64,000 nt of DNA. It comes from an uncultured Brachyspira sp. (GTDB taxonomy: Bacteria; Spirochaetota; Brachyspiria; Brachyspirales; Brachyspiraceae). The stretch spans positions 51,708-115,707 of the forward strand of contig NZ_CALXKQ010000005.1 in NCBI RefSeq assembly GCF_944388875.1, read 5' to 3'. Position 1 is the first letter of the stretch. Every line of letters starts with the position of its first letter. Shown here piece after piece: positions 26,222-34,876 of this stretch. The notes beneath the pieces were generated by a model that saw only the letters and a list, made by a program, of their open reading frames with translations, ran no database searches and had not been told where the DNA came from. Made by a program: the position numbers and the translations under genes.

Positions 26222-27241
26222 TTAGAATATTCTTCTCTTAACTCCTGAATCATAAAGTTCTTTGGATATCTTCTCATTAATTTTAGCATCTAAAAATCTA
26301 TACATATTAAGTACAGCGTTTTTTACCCCTACTCCGCTGGTTTTTCCATGTCCCACAAATGCTCCGCCGTTCAACCCCAACAGTATAGCAGAACCATAAG
26401 AATCAGAACTCAATTTAGTTTTTAAATTATTAAATACAGGCTTCATCATAAGCCCGCCCATTACACTAACAGGATTTTTCTTTATTTCTGTTTTTAATGC
26501 ATTAACAACCATAGATGCTGTTCCTTCTATAGTCTTTAATACTATATTTCCATCGAATCCGTCTGCTATAACAACATCAACAGCGTCTGATTTAAGCATA
26601 TCATTAGGCTCTATATTACCTATAAAATTTATCTTTTTCATTTTCTGCAGACGCTCAAATGTTTTTTTACTGGCAGCATTGCCTTTAGAATCTTCCTCCC
26701 CTATATTAAGAAGACCTACTCTAGGATTATTTATTTGTAAATACCTTTTAGCAAATACTCTGCCCATAACAGCAAATTGAACCATATAATCAGGCGTACA
26801 ATCTACATTAGCACCCATATCAAGCATACAAAACTCACCATTAAATTTAGGCAAAGTAGATATTAAAGGCGGACGCATAACACCTTTCAAACGTCCTATT
26901 TCTGTTAATGCCGCTGCCAAAGTAGCACCTGTATTACCAGGAGAAAAGAAACCATCAGCTGTTTTATCCGAAACTAAACGTGCCGCTAATAAAACCGAAG
27001 CATTTTTCTTATGTTTTATTCCATTAGCAGGACTTTCATTCATATCTATGATCTCATCTGTATGTTTAACATCCACTCGATTACGATCATATTTAGCTCC
27101 TGATAAAGCCTTTGCTATATATCTTTCATTACCTACCAATATTAAATTAATATCATTATTTTCAGGTAAAGCACTGACTGCTCCTAATACCAATTCTTCA
27201 ACAGGTTTTTCTCCGCTGGCTACATCTATGGCTAAATTCAT
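26222..27241 (-). CDS. plsX: Phosphate acyltransferase PlsX
   Basis: 339 aa. PlsX makes acyl-phosphate from acyl-ACP for phosphatidic acid synthesis, at the inner face of the membrane. Diagnostic blocks are GADGFFSPGNTGATLAAAL-like TADGFFSPGNTGATLA, LDMGANVDCTPDYMVQFAVMG and ILLGLNGGAFVGHGKT. The start begins at MNLAIDVASGEKP, which lacks the usual initial MGGD motif because the reading starts in the first strand; GDVASGE is the usual A/G-rich substrate loop. It lies 12 bases after rpmF, in the classic rpmF-plsX-fabH order. Confidence 0.93.
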   Translation of the reverse strand: MNLAIDVASGEKPVEELVLGAVSALPENNDINLILVGNERYIAKALSGAKYDRNRVDVKHTDEIIDMNESPANGIKHKKNASVLLAARLVSDKTADGFFSPGNTGATLAAALTEIGRLKGVMRPPLISTLPKFNGEFCMLDMGANVDCTPDYMVQFAVMGRVFAKRYLQINNPRVGLLNIGEEDSKGNAASKKTFERLQKMKKINFIGNIEPNDMLKSDAVDVVIADGFDGNIVLKTIEGTASMVVNALKTEIKKNPVSVMGGLMMKPVFNNLKTKLSSDSYGSAILLGLNGGAFVGHGKTSGVGVKNAVLNMYRFLDAKINEKISKELYDSGVKRRIF

Positions 27242-27253
27242 AATAATTCCTAA

Positions 27254-27448
27254 TTATCCTGCATTTTGAGTTTTTGGTGCCTTTACTACTCTATCTTTAT
27301 AAAATCCGCATTCAGGACATATTCTATGCGGCATTCTTTCTGCTCCGCATTGAGGACATATTGACAAAGAACCTAAAAATCTTTTATCATTAGCTGCTTG
27401 TCTTGATCTTTTTTTCGCTTTCGACTTTCTATGCTTTGGTACTGCCAT
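27254..27448 (-). CDS. rpmF: 50S ribosomal protein L32
   Basis: 64 aa. It begins MAVPKHRKSKAKKRSRQA and has the zinc-ribbon pairs CPQC and CPEC of the zinc-binding L32 form. It opens the leftward unit that runs through plsX to rnfG. The ribosome site AAGGAGAG precedes ATG 27448. The upstream leader contains a perfect inverted repeat (27478-27506). Confidence 0.97.
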   Translation of the reverse strand: MAVPKHRKSKAKKRSRQAANDKRFLGSLSICPQCGAERMPHRICPECGFYKDRVVKAPKTQNAG

Positions 27449-27477
27449 ATTTATTCTCTCCTTAAAAATTTATTACA

Positions 27478-27506
27478 GACAATTATAAAAAATTAATATA
27501 ATTGTC
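27478..27506 (-). promoter_or_regulatory. Inverted repeat in the rpmF leader
   Basis: Perfect ten-base arms GACAATTATA (27478-27487) / TATAATTGTC (27497-27506) with a nine-base loop. It lies between the promoter at 27534-27562 and the rpmF ribosome site. It could be an mRNA leader hairpin or an operator dyad; it is not followed by a clear T-run in either direction. Confidence 0.5.
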
Positions 27507-27533
27507 GCTATTGTACAATATAAAGTTTAAGCT

Positions 27534-27562
27534 ATCATACTATAAAGTATCAATTTTGTCAA
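27534..27562 (-). promoter_or_regulatory. Promoter of the rpmF-plsX-rnf unit
   Basis: On the minus strand TTGACA (27557-27562), 17-base spacer, TATGAT (27534-27539). Confidence 0.7.
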
Positions 27563-27587
27563 GCTAAATTAACATAATACAAAGATT

Positions 27588-28586
27588 CTATTTCCTTAAT
27601 ATATTACCGTTGCTTATCATAATATATCTTTTTTCTAATATTTCTTCTGTAAAATTTATATTACATAACTTGGCTGCATCTGTATTAAGAAGCAGTCTGT
27701 AAGCATCTTCTACTTTAACAAAATCTATACCATCTGTACTGCCGTTATTATCAATAACTTTAGAAAGTAATAAAGCTAATTGTCGGCCTAAATAATAATA
27801 ATTAAAATCCAAAGAAAATAAAATACCAACATTCAAAGCTGACTCCAAATCGGTATTTATCATTGGTATTGCATATTTATCACATATAAAATCTATATTA
27901 TATATATTATCATTTATGTATTTTTCACGTGCCAAATATAAATAATCTATATTTTTTGAAGTAATCATTCTTTCTACATCATTAATATCATCATCTTCTT
28001 CAATTATTAAGGGATAATAATTAATATTACTGTTTGAACAATAATTCATAAGTTCATCAGATACATGCGGAGAAATCCTTGAATGCTTTGAATATAAATA
28101 TGCAAAACTGCTTACTTTTTTCGTTGATATTATATCCAAATATTTAGTAATATCCAAAACCCCATAAACTCCAGTTATATTATTATTTTGAATCTTACTC
28201 TTTTTTATAGATTCCAATGAATGAGGATCTAAACATCCTGCAAATATAATAGACTGCGGAACTATTACATTCATAGATACCAAAGCAGCATTTTCACCCA
28301 TTACTATAGCTATAGTTGAATTATCATCTCTAACCTTGTTGGCTATTTCTATAATAGATAAATCATCTCCATTTGATGTATAAAAATTCATATGAACATC
28401 CAGATTATCTAAATGTATCTGATCAAGAAAGCCTTTTTCTATAGAATCGAATTTTCTTGTATTATTTTCCTTAATTATACTTATTATAACTTTATCGCCG
28501 AATGACTCTTCATCAGTACATGATACAAAAATTAAAGATGCCATCAAAAAAAATATAGATTTAATAAATATGTTCATCAAACTCAA
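27588..28586 (-). CDS. Lipoprotein resembling ABC-type substrate-binding proteins (TrpX/BMP-like fold)
   Basis: 332 aa with a signal peptide and lipobox FVSC (Cys near residue 23). The mature protein follows the two-lobe pattern of the PF04392-type substrate-binding family, including IAIVMGENAALVSMNVIVPQSIIFAGCLDP, GVYGVLDITKYLDII and the late PMINTDLESAL/GILFSLDFNYYYLGRQLALLL block. No permease or ATPase gene lies nearby, so it may be an orphan receptor or work with a distant transporter. The family call rests on overall pattern. Confidence 0.6.
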   Translation of the reverse strand: MSLMNIFIKSIFFLMASLIFVSCTDEESFGDKVIISIIKENNTRKFDSIEKGFLDQIHLDNLDVHMNFYTSNGDDLSIIEIANKVRDDNSTIAIVMGENAALVSMNVIVPQSIIFAGCLDPHSLESIKKSKIQNNNITGVYGVLDITKYLDIISTKKVSSFAYLYSKHSRISPHVSDELMNYCSNSNINYYPLIIEEDDDINDVERMITSKNIDYLYLAREKYINDNIYNIDFICDKYAIPMINTDLESALNVGILFSLDFNYYYLGRQLALLLSKVIDNNGSTDGIDFVKVEDAYRLLLNTDAAKLCNINFTEEILEKRYIMISNGNILRK

Positions 28587-28621
28587 ACCTAAAAAATATT
28601 TTTATTTCTCATTTCTTTTTC

Positions 28622-29266
28622 TTATTTTTTACAATGTGCAAAGAAATATATATTATGTCCAATAGCCCTCATTTTCTCCTCATACAATGTAACTCCATAC
28701 CCATCAAGTTTATGAACATAATCATTATCCAAAATATTATTAAAATTATTAGATTCTTTATATATTGGATTCATTATTTCCAATGCATAATTATCATCAT
28801 CTGTAACAGAATAAAATATACCGTCATCTTTAAGAAGCGGATGCATTTTATTAAGAAACTCTTTATTAAAAATTCTTCTATGGGCATGTTTTTTCTTAGG
28901 CCATGGATCTGGGAAGTTTAAATATATTTTATCAAAAAAATACTTATCTTTTAAATATTCATCTATAACCTTATTAGCTTCTCCGAATATAATAGTAAGA
29001 TTTTTTATATCTCTTTTATAAGCCTTTGAAACCGCCTTTTTAGCAGCCTTATAAGAATATTCAAGTCCGATAAAATATGTATCTTTATTATTCATAGCAA
29101 GTTCCACTATAAATTTGCCGTTGCCTGAACCTATTTCAAGTTCTTTTGTTTTATAATCAGAAGTTCTTTTTAATAATTCCTCAGATATGATGCTTTTATC
29201 TTCTGTATTAAATTCATCCAGTAAATATTTGCTTAATATTTCATCATCAAGATTTAAACTTCTCAA
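28622..29266 (-). CDS. trmB: tRNA (guanine-N7-)-methyltransferase
   Basis: 214 aa class I SAM-dependent methyltransferase producing m7G46 in tRNA. The SAM-binding loop is LEIGSGNGKFIVELA. The family signature NFPDPWPKKKHAHRRI is intact, as is TDDDNYALEIM. Length is normal for TrmB. The ORF begins at ATG 29266 with a weak ribosome site. It is a single gene between the lipoprotein gene and repeat element copy 1. Confidence 0.96.
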   Translation of the reverse strand: MRSLNLDDEILSKYLLDEFNTEDKSIISEELLKRTSDYKTKELEIGSGNGKFIVELAMNNKDTYFIGLEYSYKAAKKAVSKAYKRDIKNLTIIFGEANKVIDEYLKDKYFFDKIYLNFPDPWPKKKHAHRRIFNKEFLNKMHPLLKDDGIFYSVTDDDNYALEIMNPIYKESNNFNNILDNDYVHKLDGYGVTLYEEKMRAIGHNIYFFAHCKK

Positions 29267-29326
29267 GTATATTCTCCTAATATTTTACTTGAATGATATA
29301 TTAGTTAATTTTAATGTCAATACAGC

Positions 29327-29642
29327 ACGCACGTACAATAAACTTATATATATAATTTAAATTGTATTTATAATTAATTTACATATTTGATTTAAATTTT
29401 GCGTGCGGGCTAGAAGTTCTAAATTTAAAAACCGCTTGGGCGGGCGTTATCATTACAATAGAAATTATAAAGAATAATAAAACAAAAATAATAAAATGAA
29501 ATTAAAAGTCTATAGGGCGGGCAAATGTAATATAGTTTTAAAACTAAAAATACATACCCCGCCCTTTATTCTTTACTGCTTTATTTTGAAATTCTAATTC
29601 TTATTATTTTACTGCCTAATTAGAAAAAGCATACCCGCCCAA
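29327..29642. repeat. GC-boxed inverted-repeat element, copy 1 (right end missing)
   Basis: It fills most of the 475-base gap 29267-29741. Order: ACGCACGT (29327-29334), GCGTGCGG (29401-29408), TAAATTTAAA, GGGCGGGC (29438), GGGCGGGC (29515), CCCCGCCC (29557-29564) and ACCCGCCC (29633-29640). Boxes 2 and 3 form a hairpin. Bases 29452-29642 match copy 2 (about 33383-33574) at roughly 95 percent by eye. The terminal ACGTGCGT seen in copy 2 is absent here. No ORF is evident. Confidence 0.85.
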
Positions 29643-29741
29643 ATGCTTTATAATTTATAATTTTGTTCACATTGTGTAAAAAGTTTATTTTAAGCTGATT
29701 TAATTATAACTTGATTATTAAATCATTATATTTATCTATAT

Positions 29742-29936
29742 CTAAATTGATTTCATTAGTATTTTACGCATTAAAGGTCTTGATATCACTTTACTTGAAT
29801 GAAAAGGAAGTACTGTACATCTTCCGTCTTTATGTTTATAGAATACATGACTTCCTTTTTGCCTATCCTTCATGAAACCTAATAGCAATAAAAGTTTTTC
29901 AACAGTTTTAGCATCTTTTAATATAAGTTTGCTCAT
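29742..29936 (-). CDS. hicA: HicA-type mRNA interferase toxin, C-terminus frameshifted
   Basis: 64 aa. The double-stranded-RNA-binding-like HicA fold is recognised from VEKLLLLLGFMKDRQKGSHVFYKH with the catalytic His of the GSH motif, then VLPFHSSKV. The normal ending is lost: after RKIL the frame stops early. One added A at about 29754 restores KILNEINLDIDKYNDLI and continues to a TAA at 29704, giving the usual length of about 77 aa. The start overlaps the hicB stop by four bases. The catalytic His is kept, but the missing last helix may inactivate the toxin. Confidence 0.85.
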   Translation of the reverse strand: MSKLILKDAKTVEKLLLLLGFMKDRQKGSHVFYKHKDGRCTVLPFHSSKVISRPLMRKILMKSI

Positions 29937-30142
29937 ACTAATTCTATTTCTTCAATTTTGACAAATTCAGGTATAGTATTGATTTCATCACTATCCATTT
30001 CTTCAAGACATAAATCTAAAACTTCTTTTAACTTTATATATAATTCTTCCAAAGTATGAGCCCCTGCTATTGAAGGAATATATCCGACATATACATCGGT
30101 TTCTTTATCGTACTCTATATATGCAAAGAATTTTTTATTCAT
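29933..30142 (-). CDS. hicB: HicB-type antitoxin
   Basis: 69 aa. The partial RNase H fold of HicB shows as FFAYIEYDKETDVYVGYIPSI, then GAHTLEELYIKLKEVLDLCLEE. It is short, lacking a C-terminal DNA-binding HTH/RHH domain, so autoregulation may be weak. It precedes hicA, with a four-base overlap. Antitoxin-first order is also seen in other hic loci. The ribosome site GAGG lies just upstream of ATG 30142. Confidence 0.85.
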   Translation of the reverse strand: MNKKFFAYIEYDKETDVYVGYIPSIAGAHTLEELYIKLKEVLDLCLEEMDSDEINTIPEFVKIEEIELV

Positions 30143-30209
30143 AAGTTTAGCCTCTTGTTAATAAGCATATTATAACAATAATTAGCATAAATTACCAGCG
30201 ATGCTGTAT

Positions 30210-31904
30210 TTATCTCAATCCATATTCATTTTGAATATTTTTTATATTTTCTCTAGCTGTATCGTTGTTAGGGTCTAATTCTAAAGCCTTTTTATAATCT
30301 TTCAATGCCTCTTGATACTGCCCTAAATTCTTTTTAGACACCCCTCTATTATTATAAGCGGCACTATAATTAGGGTCTATCTCTATAGCTTTATCATAGT
30401 CTTTTATAGCTTCTTCATACTGTCCTAGATTTTCTTTAGATATTCCTCTGTTATTATAAGCGGCACTATAATTAGGGTCTAGCTCTATAGCCTTATCATA
30501 GTCTTTTATAGCTTCTTCATACTGCCCTAAATTACCCTTAGCATTTCCTCTATTATAATAAGCATCACTATCATTAGGGTCTAGCTCTATAAACTTATCA
30601 TAGTCTTTTAAGGCATCTTCATACTGTCCTAGATTTTCTTTAGATATTCCTCTGTTATTATAAGCGGCACTATAATTAGGGTCTAGCTCTATAGCCTTAT
30701 CATAGTCTTTTATAGCTTCTTCATACTGTCCTAAATCATCTTTAGCATTTCCTCTGTTATTATAAGCATAACTATAATTAGGGTCTAGCTCTATAGCCTT
30801 ATCATAGTCTTTAATAGCTTCTTCATACTGTCCTAAATATTTTTTAGCATTTCCTCTATTATTATAAGCGGCACTATCATTAGGGTCTAGCTCTATAGCC
30901 TTATCATAGTCTTTTATAGCTTCTTCATACTGTCCTAAATCATCTTTAGCATTTCCTCTGCTATAATAAGCGTTTCTATAATTAGGGTCTATCTCTATAG
31001 CCTTATCATAGTCTTTAATAGCTTCTTTATACTGTCCTAAATTACCCTTAGCATTTCCTCTGTTATTATAAGCGGTACTATTATTAGGATCTATCTCTAT
31101 AGCCTTATCATAGTCTTTAATAGCTTCTTCATACTGTCCTAAACCATATTTAGCAAGTCCTCTGTTATTATAAGCGGCACTATTATTAGGGTCTAGCTCT
31201 ATAGTTTTACTGTAATATACTATAGATTCTTTATATTTTCCTTCCTCATAAAATTTATATGCCTTATCAAAATAATATCCTGAATCTTTGCCAGAGTCAT
31301 TTTCTATTAATGAATTATTATTAATAAAATTATGAATATCTAAATCGTTTTCAGTTCTTTTTAATGCCTGCTTGGCTTCATTATAATTTGGGTTTAATTC
31401 TATAGCCTTTTTATAATCATCTATTGCCTCATTATAAAGTCCAAGCTCAGCTCTTAAATCGCCTCTTTCCTTATAAAGCTCAAAATCATCATCTGATTTT
31501 TCAATTAGTTTATCAAATCTTTTTAATTGTTTTATATCTCTTTCATCTGCATTATTAAACTTATTCTCATCATAAGAAAAATAGCTGATAAAATCTGTAT
31601 ATGTATAATAATCTTCTTCATTTACATCAGGCATAACATAAACTAAAGAAGATATATTGGCACTAAATTTCATTATTCTGTTAAGCTCATCATTTAAAGT
31701 TTTTATCATGCCGTTAAATTGATTAAAGTTAGAATACCCCCCTGCATCAATGCCGTCTAAAAAAGTTTTAGCACCATTTACATATTGTTTGGTTTCCGCT
31801 CTCAAATCTTCTCTTACATCTTTGAATCTATTTTTCTCAAAATCTTCTAATTCTTTTTTACATCTCTCTACATGTTTTTCAAAAAAGTAGTTAATAACAG
31901 ACAT
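30210..31904 (-). CDS. TPR protein with near-identical repeats, paralog of 32056-33180
   Basis: 564 aa with no signal peptide. The N-terminal about 165 residues (MSVINYFFEKHVERCKKEL onward) are nearly identical to the next upstream paralog. One TPR near residue 150 is followed by a linker (DSGKDSG), then a degenerate TPR and nine tandem 34-aa TPRs with consensus YNNRGNAKxxLGQYEEAIKDYDKAIELDPN. The repeats are so alike at DNA level that the 102-base unit is a recombination substrate. It is a probable scaffold protein of unknown target. It lies inside the segment bounded by repeat element copies 1 and 2. Confidence 0.88.
   Translation of the reverse strand: MSVINYFFEKHVERCKKELEDFEKNRFKDVREDLRAETKQYVNGAKTFLDGIDAGGYSNFNQFNGMIKTLNDELNRIMKFSANISSLVYVMPDVNEEDYYTYTDFISYFSYDENKFNNADERDIKQLKRFDKLIEKSDDDFELYKERGDLRAELGLYNEAIDDYKKAIELNPNYNEAKQALKRTENDLDIHNFINNNSLIENDSGKDSGYYFDKAYKFYEEGKYKESIVYYSKTIELDPNNSAAYNNRGLAKYGLGQYEEAIKDYDKAIEIDPNNSTAYNNRGNAKGNLGQYKEAIKDYDKAIEIDPNYRNAYYSRGNAKDDLGQYEEAIKDYDKAIELDPNDSAAYNNRGNAKKYLGQYEEAIKDYDKAIELDPNYSYAYNNRGNAKDDLGQYEEAIKDYDKAIELDPNYSAAYNNRGISKENLGQYEDALKDYDKFIELDPNDSDAYYNRGNAKGNLGQYEEAIKDYDKAIELDPNYSAAYNNRGISKENLGQYEEAIKDYDKAIEIDPNYSAAYNNRGVSKKNLGQYQEALKDYKKALELDPNNDTARENIKNIQNEYGLR
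30267..31184 (-). repeat. Nine 102-base tandem repeats encoding identical-type TPR units
   Basis: Nine consecutive 34-codon units inside the TPR gene, most sharing the core LGQYEEAIKDYDKAIE and differing mainly at the two to four residues before the Tyr-Asn/Tyr motif. Nucleotide identity between units is very high, indicating recent duplication or homogenisation. Confidence 0.85.
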
Positions 31905-32055
31905 ATAAAATTCCTAGTATAAAATTATTTATATTATAATACAAAACTTAGTTAAATACTAGAATAATACAGTATAGAACTTTTTCTATAATTAAAATTC
32001 AGTTTATAATTGTTTTGATTATAAGATATTATTATGTGTTTGTAAGTTTATTAAA

Positions 32056-33180
32056 TTAATATTGAATATTTTTTATATTTTTTTTAAATAATTTATTGTT
32101 TGGATCTAATTCTAATGCCTTTTCATAATCTTTCAATGCCTCTTGATACTGCCCTAAATTCTTTTTAGACACTCCTCTATTATTATAAGCCAAACTATAA
32201 TTAGGGTCTAACTCTATAGCTTTATCATAGTCTTTGATAGCTTCAAAATCTTTCCCTAAATAATTTTTAGCATTTCCTCTACTATTATAAGTGACACTAT
32301 TATTAGGGTCTAGCTCTATAGCCTTATCATAATCTTTAATAGCTTCTTCATATTGTCCTAAATAATCTTTAATATTTCCTTTGGCAATATAAGCCAAACT
32401 ATTATTAGGATTTAACTCTATAGCTTTATCAAAAGATTTTAATGCTTCATTATGTTTTTTGGCATTATTATAATTAATACCTTCTTTATAAAATTCTTCG
32501 CTATATTTATTTAATATATTTATAGTTTTTATATTTTGATTTATTTCATATTCTGTATTTACCATTTCTATATTAGAGTTAGTTTTGATTTCTGTATTAA
32601 TAGTTTTTGTATTTGTTAGTTTTTTATTAATTTCTTCCAATGCTTGTTTAGCTTCTCCATAATCCGTATTTAATTCTATAGATTTTTTATAATCATCTAT
32701 AGCTTCATTATAAAGTCCAAGCTCAGCTCTTAAATCGCCTCTTTCCTTATAAACTTCAAAATCATCGTTTATTTTTTCTAAATACTTATCTAGTAATTTT
32801 AAATATTTTATATCTCTTTCATCTGCATTATTAAACTTATTCTCATCATAAGAAAAATAGCTGATAAAATCTGTATATGTATAATAATCTTCTTCATTTA
32901 CATCAGGCATAACATAAACTAAAGAAGATATATTGGCACTAAATTTCATTATTCTGTTAAGCTCATCATTTAAAGTTTTTATCATGCCGTTAAATTGATT
33001 AAAGTTAGAATACCCCCCTGCATCAATGCCGTCTAAAAAAGTTTTAGCACCATTTATATATTGTTTGGTTTCTGTTCTCAAATCTTCTCTTACATCTTTG
33101 AATCTATTTTTCTCAAAATCTTCTAATTCTTTTTTACATCTCTCTATATGTTTTTCAAAAAAGTAGTTAATAACTGACAT
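32056..33180 (-). CDS. TPR protein, paralog of 30210-31904
   Basis: 374 aa. Residues 1-165 are almost identical to the paralog downstream, and the 20 bases around the start (ACATATAAAATTCCTAG on the plus strand) are also shared, so the duplication included the 5' leader. A low-complexity linker at about 195-225 (TNTKTINTEIKTNSN) replaces part of the array. Only about four TPRs follow, ending KNLGQYQEALKDYEKALELDPN like the last repeat of the paralog. Function is unknown. Confidence 0.85.
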   Translation of the reverse strand: MSVINYFFEKHIERCKKELEDFEKNRFKDVREDLRTETKQYINGAKTFLDGIDAGGYSNFNQFNGMIKTLNDELNRIMKFSANISSLVYVMPDVNEEDYYTYTDFISYFSYDENKFNNADERDIKYLKLLDKYLEKINDDFEVYKERGDLRAELGLYNEAIDDYKKSIELNTDYGEAKQALEEINKKLTNTKTINTEIKTNSNIEMVNTEYEINQNIKTINILNKYSEEFYKEGINYNNAKKHNEALKSFDKAIELNPNNSLAYIAKGNIKDYLGQYEEAIKDYDKAIELDPNNSVTYNSRGNAKNYLGKDFEAIKDYDKAIELDPNYSLAYNNRGVSKKNLGQYQEALKDYEKALELDPNNKLFKKNIKNIQY

Positions 33181-33256
33181 ATAAAATTCCTAGTGTAAAT
33201 TTATTATATTATAATACAAAAAATAATTTAATACCATAATAAATAATGTCAAAATT

Positions 33257-33611
33257 ACGCACGTTAAACTAAATTTCATATACAGCAAAAACTAAAATTC
33301 ACAATATGCATATATTTTAATTTCTCTCTGCGTGCGGACTAATACATTATAAATTTAAAAAAACTCTAGGGCGGGCATTATAATTACAATAGAAATTATA
33401 AAGAATAATAAAACAAAAATGACAAAATGAAATTAAAAGACTATCAGGGTGGGCAAATGTAATATAGTTTTAAAACTTAAAATACATACCCCACCCTTTA
33501 TTCTTTACTGCTTTATCTTGAAATTCTAATTCTTATTATTTTACTGCCTAATTAGAAAAAGCATACCCACCCAAGTGATTATTAGATTTTAAAAATTTAT
33601 TTAACGTGCGT
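33257..33611. repeat. GC-boxed inverted-repeat element, copy 2 (complete, with terminal inverted repeats)
   Basis: 355 bases bounded by ACGCACGT (33257-33264) and ACGTGCGT (33604-33611). The inverted match extends inward as ACGCACGTTAAA on both ends. Internal boxes: GCGTGCGG (33330-33337), GGGCGGGC (33369), GGGTGGGC (33447), CCCCACCC (about 33489-33496) and ACCCACCC (33565-33572). It fills the 435-base gap 33181-33615 and ends five bases past the stop codon of the outer-membrane gene. No ORF is evident. Confidence 0.88.
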
Positions 33612-33615
33612 TTAA

Positions 33616-34758
33616 TTAAAATACAGCCTTCATAGCTATATAATACCTTCCGTCAGTAGAACCCTGAAAACCAAAATACACAGGATCAAATTTAACATAA
33701 GCACTGTACTCAAGACAAAATAAATCTTTGCTCTTATCAAATCTCCTGCCGTAATGATTATCATCATCATAATTAACAGGTATATAAAATAAAGGTCTGA
33801 TAGCAAGATTAAGCATTTTCCATTCAAGCCCAAGTTCAAACCTTAAATAATGAGCATCATTATCTCTCCAAGTATACTCTCCAAGCATATTAACCCATAA
33901 CTGCCTGTCAAGTAAAGGAAGCCTTCCCATAGCTGATAATTGAACCAAATGATGAGTATAATCATTGTAGTAGAAATTTTCGTAGTTTTCTGGAGAAAGA
34001 GAATTATTTTTATTGTACTGATACAAGAACTGGGCTCTAAAATAATCACCGTTTATTTTTAGTAAAACAGCTAAAGGATTAGAATCTTCTGAATACCCTT
34101 GAGAATATGATATCTCATAATAATACCCTATAAAACCAGCCCTAAAACCCATTTCATTTTTAACTCTAGGCAAATACCAATGCGGAGCAAATGCTGCTGA
34201 CTCGCTGTCTACAACAGAAGGAAGAAGCATGAATGTAGAGCCGTTAATATCATTAACTGCCTTCATCCTAAATGATAATAATATTCTAGTTAATGTTACT
34301 GTTTCTATACCAGCATCATATAACCCTATACTTCCAGAAGCATTATTTTTACTGAAAACATCAAATTTAGAAGTCATTGTTACAAAAGGAGTAGCTGAAA
34401 ACATCCAGTCAAAATGAAAACTCTTGCCAACAGACAAATACATATTAGGCATGCTGAAATGTCCGCTTCTTAAATTCACTCCTATTAAAGTATTCATGTG
34501 AATCTCTATAGTTGAAAGCTCATATAGAAGTCTTGATGAATATGCTGTTTTTACTACGCTTTCCCTCTTATGGCTTTCATGTATATAATCAAAAGGCATA
34601 TAGCTCTCTGTAGGTCTTACAGGCTCTAATCCTATATAAGGCCAAATAGTTACTATATTCTTAAGCATCTTCTGATCTTTTTCAGTATATGGGGATTGGG
34701 CATATATTATGTTTAAAGAATAACATACAGAAAATATTATTATAAAAAGCTTTTTCAT
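33616..34758 (-). CDS. Putative outer-membrane beta-barrel protein
   Basis: 380 aa with a signal peptide (KKLFIIIFSVCYSLNIIYA, cleavage before QSP). The mature part is rich in aromatic, alternating strand patterns such as FDWMFSATPFVTMTS, FRAQFLYQYNKN and WVNMLGEYTWRD. It ends FQGSTDGRYYIAMKAVF, with a terminal Phe, as outer-membrane barrels do. I do not recognise the family. The gene's stop lies five bases from the end of repeat element copy 2, so that element forms its 3' flank. Confidence 0.7.
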   Translation of the reverse strand: MKKLFIIIFSVCYSLNIIYAQSPYTEKDQKMLKNIVTIWPYIGLEPVRPTESYMPFDYIHESHKRESVVKTAYSSRLLYELSTIEIHMNTLIGVNLRSGHFSMPNMYLSVGKSFHFDWMFSATPFVTMTSKFDVFSKNNASGSIGLYDAGIETVTLTRILLSFRMKAVNDINGSTFMLLPSVVDSESAAFAPHWYLPRVKNEMGFRAGFIGYYYEISYSQGYSEDSNPLAVLLKINGDYFRAQFLYQYNKNNSLSPENYENFYYNDYTHHLVQLSAMGRLPLLDRQLWVNMLGEYTWRDNDAHYLRFELGLEWKMLNLAIRPLFYIPVNYDDDNHYGRRFDKSKDLFCLEYSAYVKFDPVYFGFQGSTDGRYYIAMKAVF

Positions 34759-34819
34759 AATTATTTATTTTATTGTTACTTTATTATTAATATTATAATT
34801 TTATCATATAAATAAAAAA

Positions 34820-34848
34820 TTGACAATTGAATTTATATGTGATATAAT
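34820..34848 (+). promoter_or_regulatory. Perfect-consensus sigma-70 promoter of the coiled-coil/zapA unit
   Basis: TTGACA (34820-34825), 17-base spacer, TATAAT (34843-34848). It lies within the longest open frame of the next gene, which shows that gene must start further downstream. Confidence 0.85.
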
Positions 34849-34876
34849 TTTAAATAGCTTTTTTGGGGGGAAAAAA

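Noticed and set aside
30267..31184. CRISPR-like regular spacing in the 102-base repeats
   Set aside because: The period is 34 codons in frame and encodes TPR motifs; there are no short repeats with unique spacers.
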